DNA of 48,372 bases from Acholeplasma sp. (GTDB lineage Bacteria > Bacillota_I > Bacilli_A > ML615J-28 > CAG-698): positions 1-48,372 of the forward strand of contig DUOW01000024.1 in assembly GCA_012838635.1 (NCBI GenBank), read 5' to 3'. Of the stretch, positions 1 to 9,305 are shown piece after piece. A model generated the notes under the pieces. The model was not told the DNA's origin, searched no databases, and saw only the letters and a program-made list of their open reading frames with translations. The first letter of the stretch is position 1. Each line of letters opens with the position of its first letter. A program made the position numbers and the translations under genes.

Positions 1-1892
1 ATTCCTCTAAATCCAGGACCACCAGTTGATGTTTCTTCAATCTTATTTCCTTCTAGTAAAATATCATGGTATTGAATTTCATCTGTATCAGCTTTTAAGT
101 AAATAACACCTTCGCCTCCGCCGCCTTCAGCGCCTACTTTATCAAAGTAGTTATTCTTAATAGTTAATGTTCTTAAACCACTAGTTGATCTAATTGGTGA
201 TTTATCTACTATATGGAAACCATCAATTGTAAAGTTATCAGCTCCATCTAATGTAATCTTTCCAGAAATTTTAGCTTCTTCAACTCTTACACCATCAACA
301 GCACTAATACCTGCGTTTGGTCCAATTAAAGAAACATTCTTTGCAGAAATTGTGATTGGTAAACTTGCATATTCTCCAGCTAAAACAAATACTTTTGAGC
401 CATCTCTTAATAATGGTCCAACATCTGTTAAATTAGGAAGTGCGTTAATACCATTATAATATGTAATTCCATCATATACTGTAGTTCCACCATCTGCTTC
501 AACTCCAGCCTTAACTAATACGTTTGGATTATCACCTACATCAACTACTGTTACTTCTAACATACCTTTAATTTCTGGATCATCTACTGATGTTGCAATA
601 ACATTAGCAGTACCACCAGCTAATCCTTGTACGTTACCAGCTTCATCTACACTTAAAATAGTCTCATCACTTACTGACCATGTTACGTTAGGTCCTAAGT
701 AGTTTCCTTTAACTGTAGCTTTATATGGGATAGGAGGTAAATTCATTCCAATTGATGCTTTACCTTCAACGATAACTTCAGGAGCTACATAATCTTCAAT
801 AATAATCATCTTGCTTACTTTTAAAGCAGCAAGTGCTTTTGATGTAGCAGTAATTGTTAATGGTCCTGCTGCTAGTGCTGTTACTTTACCTGTTGCTGGA
901 TCAATTGTTGCTTTTGTTTCATCATCTACACTCCAAGTAACTTCTGTATAAGTTCCTTCAGGTTCAAATGAAACTGCAAATTGATACTCTTCACCTTCCA
1001 TAGCAACAATCTTGTCAGGTCCAGTCATCTTTAATCTTTCTGGTAATGGAACATAGCAGTTTAATGTAATTTTTGCTGCTGCAACATCTGGATAATTTTC
1101 TAAAGTTAAACTAATTTCAACTTCACCAACTGCAACTGCTGTTACTTTACCTTCAGCTGTTACTTTTGCTATTGCTTCATCACTTGATGACCATACTAAT
1201 GCGTCTTGTACAGCATCTGCTGGTAAAATAAATCCTTCAAGTTGTACTTCTTCGCCTACTGCTAAATCTGTACTTTCTAAAGGTTTAATTCTAACTGATG
1301 ATGGTAAAACATCTGCTGGAAGTACTGTTACTGTTACTTCTGCTGTTTGACTATCAATAGTTAATGTAATTACAGCTGTACCTTCTGCTACTGCTGTTAC
1401 TTTACCTTCCCCGTCTACTGTTGCAATTGCTTCATCACTTGATGCAAATTCTGCTACTTGGTTTGTAGCATTATCTGGTTCAACACCATAAGCAATTGTA
1501 TCAGTTTCACCTACTTTTATTTTTAGTTCATCTTTACTTACAGAAATTTTTGTTACTAATACTGGATTAACAGTAATTGTTATCTTCTTAGTAAATTCTC
1601 CTACTTTAATAGTAATTTCTGCTGTACCAGCTCTTAAACCCATTACTTTACCATCTTTGCCAACACTTGCAATACGGCTGTCAGAAGATGTAAATTCTAC
1701 AGCTGGAAGTTCTGCTTCAGCTGGAACAGGTTTTACTTTTAACTCTTGTATTTCACTTGAATCTAGCGTTAATGATGCTGGTGTAACTTCGATACCTTCA
1801 AGTTCAATCTCTTTTTCGCGGCTACAACCAACAAGTAAACCTAGACCTAGCATTAAAACAAAAGCTACTAAAATTTTTCCAAATTTTCTCAT
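1..1892 (-). CDS. Surface lipoprotein with five Big_2-like domains and a beta-helix-like region (3' end off window)
   Basis: The frame is open from ATG at 1892 to the left edge (630 codons), so the C-terminus is missing. A lipoprotein signal peptide (MRKFG, then a hydrophobic run) ends in lipobox LVGC with Cys23, so the mature protein should be lipid-anchored outside the membrane. Five bacterial Ig-like (Big_2) modules follow at about 32-110, 111-191, 194-281, 282-366 and 369-451; each shows a W/F-S-S-D/S-V-S-D-E element and a G-K-V-T-A-V/L-A-like element. From about 452 the text changes to N-x-T-I/I-x-G-N repeats (TLTIKNNYF, ILLEGNKI) typical of a right-handed parallel beta-helix. It is transcribed alone from a strong promoter at 1984-2012 with a cre-like box at the start site. 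Likely an adhesin or glycan-binding surface protein; the ligand is unknown. Confidence 0.85.
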   Translation of the reverse strand, partial: MRKFGKILVAFVLMLGLGLLVGCSREKEIELEGIEVTPASLTLDSSEIQELKVKPVPAEAELPAVEFTSSDSRIASVGKDGKVMGLRAGTAEITIKVGEFTKKITITVNPVLVTKISVSKDELKIKVGETDTIAYGVEPDNATNQVAEFASSDEAIATVDGEGKVTAVAEGTAVITLTIDSQTAEVTVTVLPADVLPSSVRIKPLESTDLAVGEEVQLEGFILPADAVQDALVWSSSDEAIAKVTAEGKVTAVAVGEVEISLTLENYPDVAAAKITLNCYVPLPERLKMTGPDKIVAMEGEEYQFAVSFEPEGTYTEVTWSVDDETKATIDPATGKVTALAAGPLTITATSKALAALKVSKMIIIEDYVAPEVIVEGKASIGMNLPPIPYKATVKGNYLGPNVTWSVSDETILSVDEAGNVQGLAGGTANVIATSVDDPEIKGMLEVTVVDVGDNPNVLVKAGVEADGGTTVYDGITYYNGINALPNLTDVGPLLRDGSKVFVLAGEYASLPITISAKNVSLIGPNAGISAVDGVRVEEAKISGKITLDGADNFTIDGFHIVDKSPIRSTSGLRTLTIKNNYFDKVGAEGGGGEGVIYLKADTDEIQYHDILLEGNKIEETSTGGPGFRG

Positions 1893-1901
1893 TTCTTTTT
1901 C

Positions 1902-1946
1902 ACTATCAAACAAATTGATGTTGGCTTTGTTTAATAGTTTGCCTCC
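1902..1946 (-). promoter_or_regulatory. GGAGG followed by a 13-bp leader hairpin before the lipoprotein start
   Basis: On the minus strand GGAGG (1942-1946) lies about 50 nt before the ATG at 1892. Between them ACTATTAAACAAA (1926-1938) pairs with TTTGTTTGATAGT (1902-1914), 13 pairs including one G-U, with an 11-nt loop. Outside the stem only CAA and GAAAAAGAA separate GGAGG from ATG. If the hairpin forms, the effective spacing falls to about 12 nt. The sequence near the ATG has only a weak A/G-rich ribosome site. The function is inferred. Confidence 0.55.
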
Positions 1947-1964
1947 ATTTAAAATATTTGCCAA

Positions 1965-1978
1965 CACAAACGTTTACA
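1965..1978 (-). promoter_or_regulatory. cre-like (CcpA-type) box at the lipoprotein transcription start
   Basis: The minus strand reads TGTAAACGTTTGTG, 12 of 14 positions of the Bacillus catabolite-responsive element TGWAARCGYTWNCW, with a perfect AAACGTTT core. It overlaps the predicted start site 6-7 nt below the -10 box, a position where a LacI/CcpA-type protein would repress. No ccpA gene is in the window. Confidence 0.4.
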
Positions 1979-1983
1979 AGGAT

Positions 1984-2012
1984 ATTATACCTAATTTTTA
2001 TAAAAAAGTCAA
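1984..2012 (-). promoter_or_regulatory. Sigma-A-type promoter of the left-edge lipoprotein
   Basis: TTGACT (2012-2007), 17-nt spacer, TATAAT (1989-1984). The predicted start near 1977 gives a leader of about 85 nt, long for this window. Confidence 0.8.
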
Positions 2013-2050
2013 TTTTTAATCAACTATTTATTCATAAAATATGTTTATAA

Positions 2051-2079
2051 AAAATCCTAGTCTATTAAACTAGGATTTT
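2051..2079 (-). terminator. Intrinsic terminator of gltX-tldD-tldE-metK
   Basis: AAAATCCTAG pairs with CTAGGATTTT around a 9-nt loop, followed on the minus strand by a T run. The metK stop codon (2057-2059) is inside the stem. Confidence 0.8.
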
Positions 2080-3238
2080 CTAAATATTTCTTTATTTCAT
2101 CAACTTTATCTAACTTTTCCCAAGCAAGATCTAAATCAGGTCTACCAAAATGACCATAATTAGATACCTTGCGATAGATTGGTCTAAATAAATCAAAATA
2201 ATCAATAATTCCTCTTGGTGTTAGTGGGAATACTTTTCTAATGATTTTGATAATTAAATCATAAGAATACTTATTAAACCCAAAAGTATCAATTAATAAT
2301 GATGTGGGCTCACTTCTACCAATGACATAGCTTAAACCTACTTCAAGTTTAGGTGCAACACCTGCTGCAACTAAATTCTTGGCAATGTATCTTGCCATAT
2401 AAGCACCAGTACGATCTACTTTTGTAGGATCTTTGCCACTAAATGAACCACCACCATGATGAGCATAGCCACCATATGTATCTACAATAATCTTTCTACC
2501 TGTAAGTCCGCTATCTGCTTTTGGGCCACCTTCAGTAAAAGCACCTGTAGGGTTAATATAATACTTAGTATCTTTATCTAGTAACTCTTTAGGAATAACG
2601 ACCTTGATGATATTTTCTAAAACATATTTTCTTAACTCTTCTTGGCTAATATCTGCGATATGGTGAGTTGAAACAACGATACTATCGATTCGCTTCATTT
2701 TACCATTTTCATCATATTCTACTGTTACTTGGCTTTTACCATCAGGACGCAAGATTTTCTTTTTCTCTTGTTTTCTTACCTCTGCTAGTCTTTTTGTTAA
2801 CCTGTGAGCTAAAGTAATAGCAATTGGCATATATTCTTCAGTTTCATTAGAAGCATAACCAAACATTATTCCTTGGTCTCCAGCTCCTGTTGTTCCTTCT
2901 TCGTTTTGGTCTACACCTTTACTAATATCTTTTGATTGTTCATTAATTGCTAGTAAAACACCGACATTATCTCCATCAAAACCAATCTTTCCACGATCAT
3001 AACCAATATCGTTAATTACCTCTCTTACAATCTTTTGGATATCTACATAACAATCAGTCGTAATTTCTCCCATAACTAAAACTATTCCTGTTGTAACAGC
3101 AACTTCGCAAGCAACTCTTGGTTCTTCTAAAGAATTTTTAATTATTTCATCTAGAATTGCATCAGCAATTTGATCACAAACTTTATCTGGATGACCTTCA
3201 GTAACTGACTCAGATGTAAATAGAATTTTCTCTTTCAT
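2057..3238 (-). CDS. metK: S-adenosylmethionine synthetase
   Basis: Makes S-adenosylmethionine from methionine and ATP in the cytoplasm. The 393-residue length is normal. Visible signatures are [16 protein letters not shown] (15-30, with His16 and Asp18), the ATP-site loop GAGDQG (118-123) and the glycine-rich GGGSFSGKD (262-270). ATG at 3238 follows GGGAG, which lies in the last codons of tldE only 2 bp upstream, so it is the last gene of the gltX-tldD-tldE-metK unit. There is no SAM-responsive leader because the gene is internal to the operon. Its product feeds rlmN and queA in this window. Confidence 0.97.
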   Translation of the reverse strand: MKEKILFTSESVTEGHPDKVCDQIADAILDEIIKNSLEEPRVACEVAVTTGIVLVMGEITTDCYVDIQKIVREVINDIGYDRGKIGFDGDNVGVLLAINEQSKDISKGVDQNEEGTTGAGDQGIMFGYASNETEEYMPIAITLAHRLTKRLAEVRKQEKKKILRPDGKSQVTVEYDENGKMKRIDSIVVSTHHIADISQEELRKYVLENIIKVVIPKELLDKDTKYYINPTGAFTEGGPKADSGLTGRKIIVDTYGGYAHHGGGSFSGKDPTKVDRTGAYMARYIAKNLVAAGVAPKLEVGLSYVIGRSEPTSLLIDTFGFNKYSYDLIIKIIRKVFPLTPRGIIDYFDLFRPIYRKVSNYGHFGRPDLDLAWEKLDKVDEIKKYLENPSLID

Positions 3239-3240
3239 TT

Positions 3241-4554
3241 TTATTCTCCCGAAACTTGTAAACCGTTGAATTTAACTGAAGGTGCATTAACACTAGATTC
3301 ATTACGTAGTTCTAAATCATTACCAATTTTATCAATATCATTCATCATTTCAAAGAAATTTCCTGATGTTACAATTAAACTTGTAGGTTTACTAATCTTA
3401 CCATCTTCAAGATAAAATCCAGATGATTGTAAGCTAAAGTCACCTGAAATAGGGTTTAATCCTGAATGTAATCCTTGCATACTAGTGATTAATAATCCTT
3501 TATCAATGCTCTTGATTAAATCAGCTAAAGCAGTATCACCATTTCCTAAATAAGTATAAGCAAAGTCTACACTCTTATTATAACCATTACCAGTTAGTTC
3601 TTCATTTAATGCTTTAGCAGTTTTTAAGTTGTGAGCAAAACCTTGAAATACTCCGTCTTTAATTAAATGCTTTTTCTTAGTAGCTACACCTTCATCATCA
3701 AAAGGAGTGTAATAAACAGAATTTTCCATTAATGGATCTTCTATAATATTAACTCTTTCATCAAAGATTTTCGTCTTTTCTTTTCCAAGTAAAAGTGTTG
3801 TTTTCTTAATAGCAGCTTCACCACTAAAGATACCTAAGAAAGCACCAAGTAATGACGAGAAAGCATCCTTTTCAATAATTACGGGATATTTACCAGATTT
3901 GATTGGTTTAGCTCCAAGTAGTCTTGTGGCTCTTTCTACTGCTTTTGAAGCAATTTTATTTAAATCCAAATCTTTAAAATTAAAAGCAACTTGAACTCCA
4001 AATCCTGTTTGTGTACTTTCGCCTTCACTTGCATTAACATATGTATATGCACCACAAGATTTCAATTCCTTTTTAAGATTTAAACCTTTACTGTTAATAA
4101 TTTCTTGGGTAGTTGTTGATTCAAAATAACAAGAATTTTCTACTAAAATAACTCTCTTATCTAATTCATAAACTTTCTTTTCTAAATTAATTAAGAATTC
4201 AACTTTCTCTTTATTATCTACATTATTAAAATCAACTTCTCTTACAATTGATTTTGGATATTCTTTACTACCACCAAAAATTTCTTCTTTTTCAGCTTTA
4301 TTTAAAGCTTTAGTATTTTCCTTTAATTTCTTTAATAGTTTCTTTGGATCAAAATCTTGGTTTGTGGTAGAAACAGAGGCAAGTTGATCATTATATAAAC
4401 CACTTAAAACAATAGAAAAATCGCTTTGAACTTGATTCTTCTCAACCTTTCCTTTAAATACATCAATTGACAAAGATGTACTACTTGAAATTTGAAATTC
4501 CAAATCAGAAAAACCTAACTTTTTACCATCTTCTAATATTTTCTTATAATCCAT
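3241..4554 (-). CDS. tldE: TldE/PmbA-family metalloprotease subunit
   Basis: 437 residues, homologous throughout to PmbA/TldE, partner of TldD in a heterodimeric zinc protease that degrades or trims unfolded peptides; in E. coli it matures microcin B17. It has no HExxxH motif, as expected for this subunit. I place the start at ATG 4554, behind AAAGGGG and one base after the tldD stop. An in-frame TTG at 4575 lies inside tldD upstream of that ribosome site and is less likely. Adjacency to tldD supports co-production; the substrate here is unknown. Confidence 0.9.
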   Translation of the reverse strand: MDYKKILEDGKKLGFSDLEFQISSSTSLSIDVFKGKVEKNQVQSDFSIVLSGLYNDQLASVSTTNQDFDPKKLLKKLKENTKALNKAEKEEIFGGSKEYPKSIVREVDFNNVDNKEKVEFLINLEKKVYELDKRVILVENSCYFESTTTQEIINSKGLNLKKELKSCGAYTYVNASEGESTQTGFGVQVAFNFKDLDLNKIASKAVERATRLLGAKPIKSGKYPVIIEKDAFSSLLGAFLGIFSGEAAIKKTTLLLGKEKTKIFDERVNIIEDPLMENSVYYTPFDDEGVATKKKHLIKDGVFQGFAHNLKTAKALNEELTGNGYNKSVDFAYTYLGNGDTALADLIKSIDKGLLITSMQGLHSGLNPISGDFSLQSSGFYLEDGKISKPTSLIVTSGNFFEMMNDIDKIGNDLELRNESSVNAPSVKFNGLQVSGE

Positions 4555-4555
4555 C

Positions 4556-5947
4556 TTAATTCCCCTTTCCACCAACAGTGATGTTTTGAACTCTGATTGT
4601 TGGTTGACCTACGATTGTTGGAATTGAACCACTTAAAGATCCACACATACCATAAGAAAACTCTAAGTTGTTAGCAATCATATCAATGTTAGCTAAAATC
4701 TCAGCACCACTACCAACTAGAGTAGCTCCTCTTACTGGTTTTGTAATCTTTCCGTTTTCAATTAAATAACCTTCATTAACCGCAAAATTAAATTCTCCCG
4801 TTGCTGGGTTAACACTTCCACCACCCATACTCTTCGCAAAGAATCCTGACTTTGTATTTTTAATAATCTCTTCAAAAGTAGAATCTCCTGGTGCAAAGAA
4901 AGTATTAGTCATTCTTGATGTTGGTGAATATTTGAAGTTTTGTCTTCTTCCACTACCTGTAACACCATGGTTCATAATACGATCATTTCTAAAATCTACT
5001 AAGTATGATTGTAAGATTCCATCTTTAATTAAAACATTTCTTTTAGTTTCATTGCCTTCATCATCAATATTCAATGATCCCCAAGCATTTGGAATTGTAC
5101 CATCATCAATAGCGGTTACGATTGGGGAAGCAATTTGTTTTCCAAGCATATTACAGAATACCGAACCACCTTTAGCAACTGATGTTGCTTCTAGTGAGTG
5201 CACACAAGCCTCATGAAGTAATACTCCACCAAAGCCATTATCAATAACTACTGTCATCTTACCACTCTTCATTTCATCGGCATGAAGCATTTTAACTGCA
5301 GCTTCGCTTACTTTATAAGCCATACCTTCAATATCAAAGCCATCAAACAATTCATAACCACAGTTTCCACCTTTTGAGTTAAAAGCATCTTGCATATTTT
5401 TACCATCTGATGCAACTGCTGATACTGAAAGACGTAAATGGCTTCTTAAGTCTTTCTTAATTACTCCTAAAGTATTAATAACTGTAATATATTGTTCTTC
5501 ATCTGCTAAGAAGGCATTAGTTCTAATGATTTCTTTAGATTTGTAACTTCTTAAGCCTTTCTCAGCTCTTTTTAATAATTTAATTTTATCCTTTAGTTTA
5601 GTTTTACTAGCACTTCTTTCCACAAACACAATCTTTGGTGTTTCTTCTTCTTTCAAAGTAAATTTAGTCTTTTGTTTTGGTGCATTAAAACTAGCATTTA
5701 ACTTCCTTGCTAGATTAAGTAAGTTTTCTTTACTTAAATCAGAAGTATAACCAAATGATTCTTCTGCACCTAGTAAAATTCTAATGCTTGCTCCGTATAG
5801 ATTACTGCTACTTGCTCTATCTAACTTCCCATTAATCATTACATAGTTATTAGCAAGCTTATCTTCAAGATAAATCTCCGCAAAATCAGCACCTGTTTCT
5901 AAACATACATCTAGTATTTCTTTATAATCTTTTTTTGTTAGTTTCAT
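4556..5947 (-). CDS. tldD: TldD-family zinc metalloprotease subunit
   Basis: Catalytic subunit of the TldD/TldE protease, 463 residues. The zinc-binding HExxxH motif is HEACVH (His245, Glu246, His250); many relatives have HEAxGH, so Val is a small variation. The C-terminal glycine-rich region (MGGGSVNPATGEF) is typical of the family. ATG follows AAGGGGAAGAATT, 13 bp after gltX. The pair sits between a tRNA synthetase and metK and has no peptide precursor or modification gene beside it, so a general proteolytic role seems more likely than maturation of one peptide. That is inference. Confidence 0.92.
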   Translation of the reverse strand: MKLTKKDYKEILDVCLETGADFAEIYLEDKLANNYVMINGKLDRASSSNLYGASIRILLGAEESFGYTSDLSKENLLNLARKLNASFNAPKQKTKFTLKEEETPKIVFVERSASKTKLKDKIKLLKRAEKGLRSYKSKEIIRTNAFLADEEQYITVINTLGVIKKDLRSHLRLSVSAVASDGKNMQDAFNSKGGNCGYELFDGFDIEGMAYKVSEAAVKMLHADEMKSGKMTVVIDNGFGGVLLHEACVHSLEATSVAKGGSVFCNMLGKQIASPIVTAIDDGTIPNAWGSLNIDDEGNETKRNVLIKDGILQSYLVDFRNDRIMNHGVTGSGRRQNFKYSPTSRMTNTFFAPGDSTFEEIIKNTKSGFFAKSMGGGSVNPATGEFNFAVNEGYLIENGKITKPVRGATLVGSGAEILANIDMIANNLEFSYGMCGSLSGSIPTIVGQPTIRVQNITVGGKGN

Positions 5948-5960
5948 AATTCTTCCCCTT

Positions 5961-7409
5961 TTACTTTCCTAAATCTTCTTTTAGCCAAATAGAAGATTGT
6001 TTTAATCTCTTAATTGACTTTTCTTTTCCTAATATCATCGCTATCTCTACAAACCCACCTGGAGTTACATCAACGCCAGAAATCGCCCATCTCATTGTAG
6101 AGTAAACAGCACCTTGTTTTAACTGATATAAATCAACTACTTCCTTTACCTTATCTTTCCAAGCATCTTCTTTAAAATCTAATTTTTCTAGATTTTCTAA
6201 ATAACTATTTAAGATTTTATAAGCTAATTCTTGATCAATTTTAAATCTTTGATTTTCATACTTCTCACTTGGAAATCTTTCATATTCATCAATAAACTTC
6301 ACCTTTTCAGGAATCTCACTAAAGATTTCAATTCTTGTTTGAAGTAATCTTGCAAACGGCTCATAATCATAACGACCTTTAATGCTAGACTTTTCAAAAT
6401 ATGGTAAAGCATATTTATAAAATTCTTCAAAACTTAATTCTTTAATATATTCACCATTTAACCATGCCATCTTCTTTTCATCAAAAATACTATTTGATTT
6501 AGATAAACCTTCAACGGAAAAGTTTTCAATTAACTCTTCCATTGTAAATTTCTCTTGTGTGCTTTTTGGACTCCAGCCTAATAAAGCAATATAGTTTACA
6601 ATTGCATGAGGTAAGTATCCTTTTCTGATAAAGTCATCAAAGTTAGCATCACCATGTCTTTTACTTAACTTTCTTGTTTCATCTTTCATGATTTGTGTTA
6701 AGTGGATATATTCAGGCCTTTCCCAACCAAATGCATCATATAATAAATTATATTTTGGCGTAGATGATAAATATTCGTTTCCTCTAATAACATAAGTTAC
6801 ATGCATATAGTGATCATCAACTACATGAGCAAAGTTATATGTAGGCATACCATCTGATTTAATTAAGATGTTATCTTCCATATCTTTATTAGGAACAGTA
6901 ATCTCGCCAAAAACTAAATCTGTATAACTAGACTCACCTTCAATAGGAATGTTTTGTCTAATAACATATGACTCACCTGCATCTAGTCTTCTTTGAACTT
7001 CTTCTTTGCTTAAAGAAAGACAATGTTTATCATAACGCTTAGTTCCCATAAAAGTAACATGTTCTAGTCTTTCTTTATCACAAAAGCAATAATAAGCATG
7101 CCCTGTTTCAACTAACTTTTTAGCGTGTTCTAAATAAATCGATTTTCTTTCACTTTGAACATAAGGTCCATAAGGTCCACCTTCACGTGGTCCTTCATCA
7201 AAAACTATTCCCGCTTGATCACATGTACTATAAATTACTTCTACTGCCCCTTCTACAAATCTCTCTACATCAGTATCTTCAATTCTTAAAATAATTTTAC
7301 CATTATTTTTCTTTACAAATAGATAACCATATAAAGCTGATCTTAAATTACCAATATGCATAAAGCCTGTAGGGCTAGGTGCAAATCTTGTTCTTACTTC
7401 TTTTTTCAT
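5961..7409 (-). CDS. gltX: Glutamyl-tRNA synthetase
   Basis: Class I synthetase charging tRNA-Glu (in Firmicutes often also tRNA-Gln, later amidated by GatCAB). 482 residues, normal length. HIGN (18-21) follows FAPSPTGFM, and KLSKRHG (247-253) is the KMSKS-type loop. ATG at 7409 is preceded by AAGGTGATAAT. First gene of a four-gene unit, with its own near-consensus promoter in the 125-bp gap shared with divergent coaD. gatCAB is not in the window, so whether it is discriminating cannot be judged. Confidence 0.96.
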   Translation of the reverse strand: MKKEVRTRFAPSPTGFMHIGNLRSALYGYLFVKKNNGKIILRIEDTDVERFVEGAVEVIYSTCDQAGIVFDEGPREGGPYGPYVQSERKSIYLEHAKKLVETGHAYYCFCDKERLEHVTFMGTKRYDKHCLSLSKEEVQRRLDAGESYVIRQNIPIEGESSYTDLVFGEITVPNKDMEDNILIKSDGMPTYNFAHVVDDHYMHVTYVIRGNEYLSSTPKYNLLYDAFGWERPEYIHLTQIMKDETRKLSKRHGDANFDDFIRKGYLPHAIVNYIALLGWSPKSTQEKFTMEELIENFSVEGLSKSNSIFDEKKMAWLNGEYIKELSFEEFYKYALPYFEKSSIKGRYDYEPFARLLQTRIEIFSEIPEKVKFIDEYERFPSEKYENQRFKIDQELAYKILNSYLENLEKLDFKEDAWKDKVKEVVDLYQLKQGAVYSTMRWAISGVDVTPGGFVEIAMILGKEKSIKRLKQSSIWLKEDLGK

Positions 7410-7436
7410 ATTATCACCTTTTTTATTTCTTTATAT

Positions 7437-7465
7437 ATTATATCATACATTTTTAATATCCTCAA
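7437..7465 (-). promoter_or_regulatory. Promoter of gltX-tldD-tldE-metK
   Basis: Minus strand TTGAGG (7465-7460), 17-nt spacer, TATAAT (7442-7437), with an extended -10 (TGATATAAT). The leader is about 20 nt. Confidence 0.8.
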
Positions 7466-7486
7466 TAAATTTTACTTGATATTTAT

Positions 7487-7514
7487 TTCATAATTTATTA
7501 ATTTATGGTATAAT
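7487..7514 (+). promoter_or_regulatory. Promoter of coaD
   Basis: TATAAT at 7509-7514 within an extended -10 TGGTATAAT; TTCATA at 7487-7492 is a weak -35 at 16 nt. The leader is about 14 nt and begins just before the ribosome site. Confidence 0.7.
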
Positions 7515-7534
7515 ATATCAAAAGGAGAGTTAAT

Positions 7535-8023
7535 ATGAGTGTATGCATTTATCCTGGTTCTTTTGATCCTGTATCTAACGGACATTTAGAAATTATCGAA
7601 AGAGCTGCTAATATTTTTGACACTGTTTATGTAATTGTATCAATTAACCCCAATAAAAATTATACCTTTACAAATGAAGAAAGATTAGATTTATTAAAAA
7701 AAGCTACTAAACACATTAAAAATGTTCATTGCGAACTAAGCGATAAACTAATCTTACAATGCGCAAAAGAAAAGAAAGCAAATGCAATTGTCAGGGGAGT
7801 AAGAAACTATAACGATTACCAAGATGAACTAACAAGATTCCAATTTAACCGTTCAATTGATAATACAATCGACACTGTCTTCTTTTTCCCATCAAGAGAT
7901 AATTTGTTTTTATCAAGTACAGCTATTAAAGAACTAGCTATTTTTAATAGCGATATTTCGTTATACGTACCTAAAAATTTAAGTGAATATATTTCTAAAA
8001 CAATTAGAGAAAGAAAAAAATAG
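7535..8023 (+). CDS. coaD: Phosphopantetheine adenylyltransferase
   Basis: Penultimate step of coenzyme A synthesis: transfers AMP from ATP to 4'-phosphopantetheine. 162 residues, normal length. GSFDP (8-12) and SNGH (14-17) form the nucleotidyltransferase (T/S)xGH signature; RGVR (87-90) and LSSTAIKEL (126-134) are the other family blocks. ATG follows AGGAGAGTTAAT. It is a single-gene unit divergent from gltX and convergent with glyA; the two share one terminator. Confidence 0.96.
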   Translation: MSVCIYPGSFDPVSNGHLEIIERAANIFDTVYVIVSINPNKNYTFTNEERLDLLKKATKHIKNVHCELSDKLILQCAKEKKANAIVRGVRNYNDYQDELTRFQFNRSIDNTIDTVFFFPSRDNLFLSSTAIKELAIFNSDISLYVPKNLSEYISKTIRERKK

Positions 8024-8044
8024 ATTGGATTAACCAATCTATTT
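8018..8044. terminator. Shared bidirectional terminator of coaD and sdaA-glyA
   Basis: A perfect 11-bp inverted repeat (AAATAGATTGG / CCAATCTATTT) with loop ATTAA and A/T runs on both sides. The coaD stop is in one arm and the glyA stop begins one base after the other. Confidence 0.85.
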
Positions 8045-9280
8045 TTATTTATATAATGGAAATTTGGAAAGAAGTTTGAGTACTTCTTTTTTTATTTCAT
8101 CTAATGTTTCATCATCTTTGGCTTTTAAAGCTTTATCAATTAAATGAACTACTTTTACCATCTCTTCTTCTTTAAAGCCTCTAGTAGTCATCGCAGCTGA
8201 GCCAAATCTTAATCCACTCGTATATTTTAACTTTTCTGTTTCAAAGGGAATGGCATTTTTATTGCAAGTAATATTAACCTTTCCTAAAATGTTTTCTGCA
8301 TCTAAACCAGTAATACCTAACTTTCCTTTTACATCAACCATCAATAAATGATTATCCGTAGTCTTACTAATTACTCGATATCCTAGCTTAGTAAACTCAT
8401 CTGCCATTTTTTTTGCATTTAACACTACTTGTTTTTGATATTCTTTAAATGAAGGATCTAATGCTTCTTTAAAGGAAACAGCTTTTGCAGCTATAACATG
8501 CATTAAAGGCCCCCCTTGAGTTCCTGGAAAAACTGCTCTATCTATTTTCTTAGCCAACTCTTCATCATTTGTTAGGATAAACCCACCACGTGGTCCCCTT
8601 AAAGTCTTATGAGTTGTCCCTGTTACTACATGTGCATATTCAACTGGAGTAGGATGAAGTCCAGCAGCAACTAGCCCTGCAATATGAGCCATATCTACAA
8701 ACAAATAAGCTCCTACTTCATCTGCTATTTCGCGAAACTTTTTAAAATCAATTATTCTTGAATAAGCACTTGCCCCAGCAATAATCATCTTCGGTTTAAC
8801 TTTTCTTGCAATCTCTAATACTTCATCATAGTTAATCATTTCTGTTTCTTTATCAACACCATAACTATGAATCTCATATAAAAGTCCTGAAAAGTTTAAT
8901 TTATGACCGTGAGTTAAATGCCCACCTGCTGATAAATCCATTCCTAAAACGACATCACCTGGTTTAACTAAGCTTTGAAAAACTGCCGCATTAGCTTGTG
9001 AACCAGAATGAGGCTGAACATTAGCATATTTAGCATTAAACAATTTCTTTAATCTATCTCTTGCAATATTTTCAATCTCATCTACATAAATACAACCACC
9101 ATAGTATCTATTACCAGGATATCCTTCTGCGTATTTATTTGTAAGGATGCTGCCTTGAGCTTCTAAGACAGCATTAGAAACAAAGTTTTCACTTGCAATT
9201 AATTCAATATGATCTTCTTGTCTTTCTTTTTCTAGTTTTATAAACTTGTATATTTCTTTATCTTCACTTAAATGTTTCAT
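8045..9280 (-). CDS. glyA: Serine hydroxymethyltransferase
   Basis: PLP enzyme interconverting serine plus tetrahydrofolate with glycine plus 5,10-methylene-tetrahydrofolate, the main one-carbon source. 411 residues, normal length. The PLP lysine is Lys225 in [22 protein letters not shown] (91-97) and [12 protein letters not shown] (196-207) are family blocks. ATG is preceded by TTAGGAGAAAAT. It lies 25 bp after sdaA. The one-carbon product is used by fmt (after conversion to the 10-formyl form), and the folate pool may depend on the riboswitch-controlled folT in this window. Confidence 0.97.
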   Translation of the reverse strand: MKHLSEDKEIYKFIKLEKERQEDHIELIASENFVSNAVLEAQGSILTNKYAEGYPGNRYYGGCIYVDEIENIARDRLKKLFNAKYANVQPHSGSQANAAVFQSLVKPGDVVLGMDLSAGGHLTHGHKLNFSGLLYEIHSYGVDKETEMINYDEVLEIARKVKPKMIIAGASAYSRIIDFKKFREIADEVGAYLFVDMAHIAGLVAAGLHPTPVEYAHVVTGTTHKTLRGPRGGFILTNDEELAKKIDRAVFPGTQGGPLMHVIAAKAVSFKEALDPSFKEYQKQVVLNAKKMADEFTKLGYRVISKTTDNHLLMVDVKGKLGITGLDAENILGKVNITCNKNAIPFETEKLKYTSGLRFGSAAMTTRGFKEEEMVKVVHLIDKALKAKDDETLDEIKKEVLKLLSKFPLYK

Positions 9281-9305
9281 ATTTTCTCCTAAATCTAGCC
9301 TTTCG

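Noticed and set aside
1-1892. Tandem DNA repeat array in the Ig-like region
   Set aside because: The repeats are protein-level domains of about 80-88 residues with diverged DNA; only short words such as GGTAAAGTAACAGCA recur.
1657-2019. Plus-strand reading frame opposite the left-edge lipoprotein
   Set aside because: It is antisense to the signal peptide, leader and promoter of a clear lipoprotein gene, has no ribosome site and has no recognisable protein features.
3238-3260. SAM riboswitch in front of metK
   Set aside because: metK begins 2 bp after tldE, leaving no room for a leader, and no SAM-box pattern precedes gltX.
7816-8037. Minus-strand frame opposite the coaD 3' end
   Set aside because: It is a shadow of coaD and runs through the shared terminator; no SD and no family match.
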